This document shows positions 61,249 to 64,000 of a DNA stretch of 64,000 nt, piece by piece. This stretch comes from Sandaracinobacteroides sp041675905 (GTDB lineage Bacteria; Pseudomonadota; Alphaproteobacteria; Sphingomonadales; Sphingomonadaceae), in contig JBAYSX010000003.1 in NCBI GenBank assembly GCA_041675905.1, forward strand, positions 1 to 64,000. Reading direction: 5' to 3'. The notes under the pieces are model-generated. The model searched no databases and was not told the DNA's origin. It saw only the letters and a program-made list of their open reading frames with translations. Made by a program: the position numbers and the translations under genes. The first letter of the stretch is position 1. Each line of letters starts with the position of its first letter.

Positions 61249-61547
61249 TGGTGCGGGCGGGGGGACTCGAACCCCCACGGGCATAGGCCCGACGAATTTT
61301 CTTACCATCTACGGCTTTCGCCGCCGCCCCTAAATGGGCGTTTGTGGTCTGGACTGTCCCTTCGCCATGGCCAAAGGCCGTCAGGCGCCGCCCGTCCAGT
61401 CTCTACACCTTCCCGGAAAAATCCGGGCTTGGCTCGGGATTGCCATTTTACAGGTTTCCCCGAATTTGAGCGGTTCTGCACCGGCGATTTCCCGCCGGGC
61501 ACTCAATATTTCAAGTCCGTTGCGTCTACCGGTTCCGCCACGCCCGC
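61249..61547 (-). tRNA. tRNA-Leu(UAA) interrupted by a group I intron
   Basis: Exon 1 is 61547-61513 and exon 2 is 61300-61249, 87 nt in total including an encoded CCA. The acceptor stem GCGGGCG pairs with CGCCCGC, the discriminator is A, and the T-arm is GGGGG-TTCGAGT-CCCCC. The long variable arm (CGGGC/GCCCG) marks a class II tRNA. The anticodon stem ACGGA pairs with TTCGT around the loop CTTAAAA, which gives anticodon UAA. The intron is inserted after U34, inside the anticodon, the same site as in the classic cyanobacterial tRNA-Leu introns. Without splicing this tRNA could not work. Confidence 0.93.
61301..61512 (-). ncRNA. Self-splicing group I intron (IC3-like) in tRNA-Leu
   Basis: 212 nt with no open reading frame. 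Core elements read in order: P-like CGGGGAAACC, Q-like AATCCCGAGCCAAGCC, R-like GTGTAGAGACTGGACGG (61408-61391 region) and S-like ACAGTCCAGACC. The guide GAGT near the 5' end pairs with the exon end ACTT, giving the required U-G pair at the 5' splice site, and the intron ends in G. These features match the small IC3 introns of bacterial tRNA genes. There is no homing endonuclease. Confidence 0.92.
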
Positions 61548-61597
61548 GTGACCGGCGGTCTGTATAGACAGGCTGCCAATGCACGACAAGCATATTA

Positions 61598-62287
61598 TCA
61601 GGCGTCTTCGTCCAGCGCGTAACCGGCGGAACGGACGGTGCGAATCAGATCGGATTCACCATCGCGGGACAGCGCCTTGCGCAGCCGCCCCACATGCACG
61701 TCGACGGTGCGGTCCTCGATATAGCTGTTCGGCCCCCAAACGCCCGCCAGTAATTGTTCGCGGCTGGATACACGTCCCGGACGCTGCAACATATATTCCA
61801 GCAATCGGTATTCGGTGGGGCCCAGATGGACTTCCCGCGTGCCGCGCGTAACCCGGTGGCGTGTCCGGTCCATTGCCAGATCGGCGATTGTCAATCTTTC
61901 ATCCAGCAATTCCGGCTGACTGCGCCGCAGCAGGGTACGGATCCGCGCCGTCAGCTCATGGACGGAAAACGGCTTGACGACATAATCGTCCGCGCCGGTA
62001 TCCAGTCCGCGTACCCGGTCCTCTTCCTCGCCACGCGCGGTCAGCATCAGGATCGGGATATGGCGGGTGTCGTTCTTCGCCCGCATCTGGCGACAGATTT
62101 CGAGACCCGATATCTTCGGCAGCATCCAGTCGAGCAGCATCAGATCCGGCGCTTCCTCGCTAACCATCATCAGCGCTTCTTCGCCGTCCGCTGCGCGGTT
62201 GCATCGGAAGCCCTGCTTATCCAGATTATAGTCCAGAAGTTCAGCGAGGGAGTCTTCGTCCTCGACAACCAGTATATAGGGATGCAC
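61598..62287 (-). CDS. phoB: Phosphate regulon response regulator PhoB
   Basis: 229 residues. The receiver domain has acidic EDED near the N-terminus, phosphoacceptor Asp53 (LMLLDWMLPKISG) and Lys in GADDYVVKPF. The C-terminal OmpR-type winged helix is GPTEYRLLEYMLQRPGRVSSREQLLAGVWG with RTVDVHVGRLRKAL, which is close to PhoB. It activates phosphate-starvation genes with PhoR. PhoR and PhoU are not in the window. Confidence 0.94.
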   Translation of the reverse strand: MHPYILVVEDEDSLAELLDYNLDKQGFRCNRAADGEEALMMVSEEAPDLMLLDWMLPKISGLEICRQMRAKNDTRHIPILMLTARGEEEDRVRGLDTGADDYVVKPFSVHELTARIRTLLRRSQPELLDERLTIADLAMDRTRHRVTRGTREVHLGPTEYRLLEYMLQRPGRVSSREQLLAGVWGPNSYIEDRTVDVHVGRLRKALSRDGESDLIRTVRSAGYALDEDA

Positions 62288-62303
62288 CTTTGACTATCCT
62301 TGT

Positions 62304-62801
62304 TCAGGCCGCAAGATTATCGGTCAGATGAAGGGGGCGGGGCGAAATATCCTGCCCGGCCTTTTCACGAACGCAGCGGTCGAGTTCGACAGCGCGCTGT
62401 TCGGTGAGCGCTGCAGTGATTTCCGCCGTTGCGTTGTGGCAGCGACGATCCATTACGAACACAATATTGTCCGTGGCGTAATGGCCAAGAATATGATCGA
62501 GTTGACGGAACATCCAGGTTGCAACTTCGCAGGCGCCATTTAGGGTATGGCCTTCGCGGCGAGACAGGTCGCAAAACCATGCGCTCAATCTTTCAGGCTC
62601 TATGCACCAGGTTATCGGCTCGCTTCCACCTTGCCGCAACCTGCGCACGCGGTGCACATCGAGCAGGGTGTCGACAACCAGGGCGACATACATTCCCGTC
62701 AATACCCCATGGTCGAAATCGGCCCCGAATGGAGCGGAGGTGCTTTCTTCCGCGAAGCCGAGAAGTCGTATCGCCTGATGGGTCACATCTGGTCCTTTCA
62801 T
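62304..62801 (-). CDS. Hypothetical protein upstream of phoB
   Basis: 165 residues from ATG 62801. GTG 62786, with AAAGGA six bases before it, is a better-looking alternative start. No family was recognised. It is mixed helical, with several Trp and Cys residues and His-rich patches (TWMFRQLDHILGHYATDN), and has no signal peptide or membrane segment. It ends 16 nt before phoB on the same strand, a place where phoU is often found, but it does not resemble PhoU. Confidence 0.5.
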   Translation of the reverse strand: MKGPDVTHQAIRLLGFAEESTSAPFGADFDHGVLTGMYVALVVDTLLDVHRVRRLRQGGSEPITWCIEPERLSAWFCDLSRREGHTLNGACEVATWMFRQLDHILGHYATDNIVFVMDRRCHNATAEITAALTEQRAVELDRCVREKAGQDISPRPLHLTDNLAA

Positions 62802-63228
62802 TCCACGGTCGCGCGATATGCGCCGGACGACTGAACATGCGCCCCGAACGTTAAAGTTGGATGACGTAATGAAGGCAGGGATATGAAAGGTCGCGATTAC
62901 AACCGGGCCGGTGGCCATGCTGGCCATGGCAGCGATTTTCTGCTATACGGTTACTACTTTGGTTCAGGTGCCGGGTGTGCGTTCTGCCCGTTGCCCGTGC
63001 CTGAGTGTCGTCAATCGGCGGCGTCACTGCAAGGCGCAACTGGCAGTACAGACCGGATGCACCTTGAGGACGACGCCGTTAAGGATGAAGATCGCTGCGC
63101 AACGGAATTTCTCGTCTGTCCGGATTATGTCCTGACCCGTATGCGGCCTGTTTGGTGGGCCAGGGGGAACGGATTGCACGGATGGGCGTTGAGGCCGTGC
63201 TGCGCCAAGGAAAGGAAAAGCAATAGCC
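62802..63228. other. Spacer upstream of carD
   Basis: About 430 bp. Short frames exist on both strands but none has a convincing start, codon pattern or family match. It should contain divergent promoters for the hypothetical gene and carD; none was identified by eye. Confidence 0.4.
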
Positions 63229-63729
63229 ATGGCAACACAGGCACTCAGCTTTCAGGTAGGTGACAATGTCGTGTATCCCAAGCATGGGGTCGGCCGCGTG
63301 GTCGAGATCCAGGCAAGCGAGATCGCTGGCATTCGCCTTGAACTCTATGTCCTTCGTTTCGAAAAGGAAAGAATGACCCTGAAAGTGCCGACCGATAAGG
63401 CAGAATCGGTAGGAATGCGCAAACTTTCGAGCGAGGCAACATTAAAGGACGCGCTGCAAACCCTGAAGGGCAAGCCGAAAATCCGGCGTATTATGTGGTC
63501 GCGCCGGGCGCAGGAATATGAGGCCAAGATCAATTCCGGCGATCTGGTATATATCGCCGAAGTCGTCCGCGATTTGCACCGCGCCGAAGACCAGCCGGAA
63601 CAAAGCTATTCCGAACGCCAGATCTTCGAAGCAGCCATCAGCCGCCTGGCGCGCGAAGTTGCCGCGATGAAGAATATCGACGAGCCTGCCGCACAGCAGG
63701 AAATCGAGAAGGTGCTGAAAGCGGCATAA
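63229..63729 (+). CDS. carD: CarD-family transcriptional regulator
   Basis: 166 residues with AAGGAA upstream of ATG 63229. The N-terminal RNA-polymerase-interacting domain is FQVGDNVVYPKHGVGRVVEI, the same fold as in TRCF; the C-terminal helical DNA-binding part contains IRRIMWSRRAQEYEAKINSGDLVYIAEVVRDLHR. CarD binds the RNAP beta subunit and stabilises open complexes at promoters such as rRNA. It is typical of alphaproteobacteria. Confidence 0.95.
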   Translation: MATQALSFQVGDNVVYPKHGVGRVVEIQASEIAGIRLELYVLRFEKERMTLKVPTDKAESVGMRKLSSEATLKDALQTLKGKPKIRRIMWSRRAQEYEAKINSGDLVYIAEVVRDLHRAEDQPEQSYSERQIFEAAISRLAREVAAMKNIDEPAAQQEIEKVLKAA

Positions 63730-63760
63730 CTGGCTTGAACCGTTTTCTGCTTGTTGTTGC

Positions 63761-63791
63761 AAAGGGCCCGGCAGGTGATGCCGGGCCCTTT
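63761..63791. terminator. Bidirectional terminator between carD and mgtE
   Basis: A perfect 12-bp stem, AAAGGGCCCGGC (63761-63772) with GCCGGGCCCTTT (63780-63791), and a 7-nt loop between the convergent stop codons. Confidence 0.82.
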
Positions 63792-63807
63792 GCCGTTTTG
63801 GCCTGAT

Positions 63808-64000
63808 TTATCCCGTCAACCCGGAGACAGTTGCGAGGCCAAGGAACAGCAGGAACCCCATACTGTCGGTAATCATGGTGACGAATACCGATGAAGCCAC
63901 CGCCGGGTCCGTTCCCAGCCGTTTAAGCGTCAGCGGCACCAAAACGCCGGCAAGTCCGGCGATAATCAGGTTGAACAGTGTGGCGAGCGCAATCACGACG
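63808..64000 (-). CDS. mgtE: Magnesium transporter MgtE, C-terminal part only
   Basis: The frame is open through the right edge of the window, so only the last 64 residues are seen. They contain two hydrophobic helices with the MgtE pattern PLTLKRLGTDPAVASSVFVTM and TDSMGFLLFLGLATV, whose Asp residues line the Mg2+ pore. The protein would be an inner-membrane Mg2+ channel. It converges on carD. Confidence 0.9.
   Translation of the reverse strand, partial: VVIALATLFNLIIAGLAGVLVPLTLKRLGTDPAVASSVFVTMITDSMGFLLFLGLATVSGLTG

Noticed and set aside
61255..61570. tmRNA instead of an interrupted tRNA
   Set aside because: There is a full tRNA-Leu with anticodon arm and long variable arm once the insert is removed, and the insert has group I core elements and no tag-peptide reading frame.
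62883..63263. 126-codon plus-strand frame before carD
   Set aside because: It runs into the carD start in another frame, is Cys/Gly-rich without pattern, and has no ribosome-binding site that beats the carD one.

Overview
The window looks like chromosome of a Sphingomonadales-type alphaproteobacterium. This is an inference from gene families and order: pckA divergent from chvI-chvG-hprK-rapZ-EIIA-HPr, a CarD gene, PEP-CTERM proteins with the 'PEPxxWAMxIxGFG' tail, gatCAB, an ETF-ubiquinone oxidoreductase and a TonB receptor next to a Rieske oxygenase. It is gene dense, GC rich and mostly housekeeping. Many genes overlap by 4 nt, and several starts are GTG. Two start codons appear to be CTG.

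Region by region. 1-5523: a five-gene secretion cluster plus a LuxR-type regulator. It holds a Thr/Lys/Asn/Asp-rich repeat protein cut by the window edge, a small secreted protein, a C39 peptidase, a second secreted protein and a coiled-coil/beta-barrel outer-membrane protein. The layout matches the Pseudomonas Fap functional-amyloid system, but the sequences are very different. Two exported proteins share a double-glycine-like leader motif that would suit the C39 peptidase. 5525-13011: CorA, lytic transglycosylase, a divergent uracil-DNA glycosylase, ETF-QO, pyrG, secG. 13086-21547: ppiD-trpE-aroA and ileS-lspA-lipoprotein. 21704-28946: bacterioferritin, the regulatory PTS/ChvIG locus (HPr from a CTG start), pckA and a J-domain protein. 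28936-34687: biotin genes bioF-bioH-bioC-bioD-bioA and metY. 34859-38916: TonB receptor, NTF2-like protein and Rieske oxygenase. 39224-42565: ilvB-ilvN-ilvC.

42784-64000: a PEP-CTERM choice-of-anchor A protein; miaA and serB, divergent with overlapping start codons; and gatC-gatA separated from gatB by a surface-polysaccharide block (flippase, glycosyltransferase and a frameshifted galE). Then come hrcA-grpE, a hydrolase/TPR pair, oligopeptidase B, TerC and two tandem PEP-CTERM genes. A tRNA-Leu(UAA) is interrupted by a 212-nt group I intron. The window ends with phoB, an unknown gene, carD and the 3' end of mgtE.

The two most interesting items are the divergent Fap-like export system at the left edge and the intron-containing tRNA-Leu near 61.4 kb.
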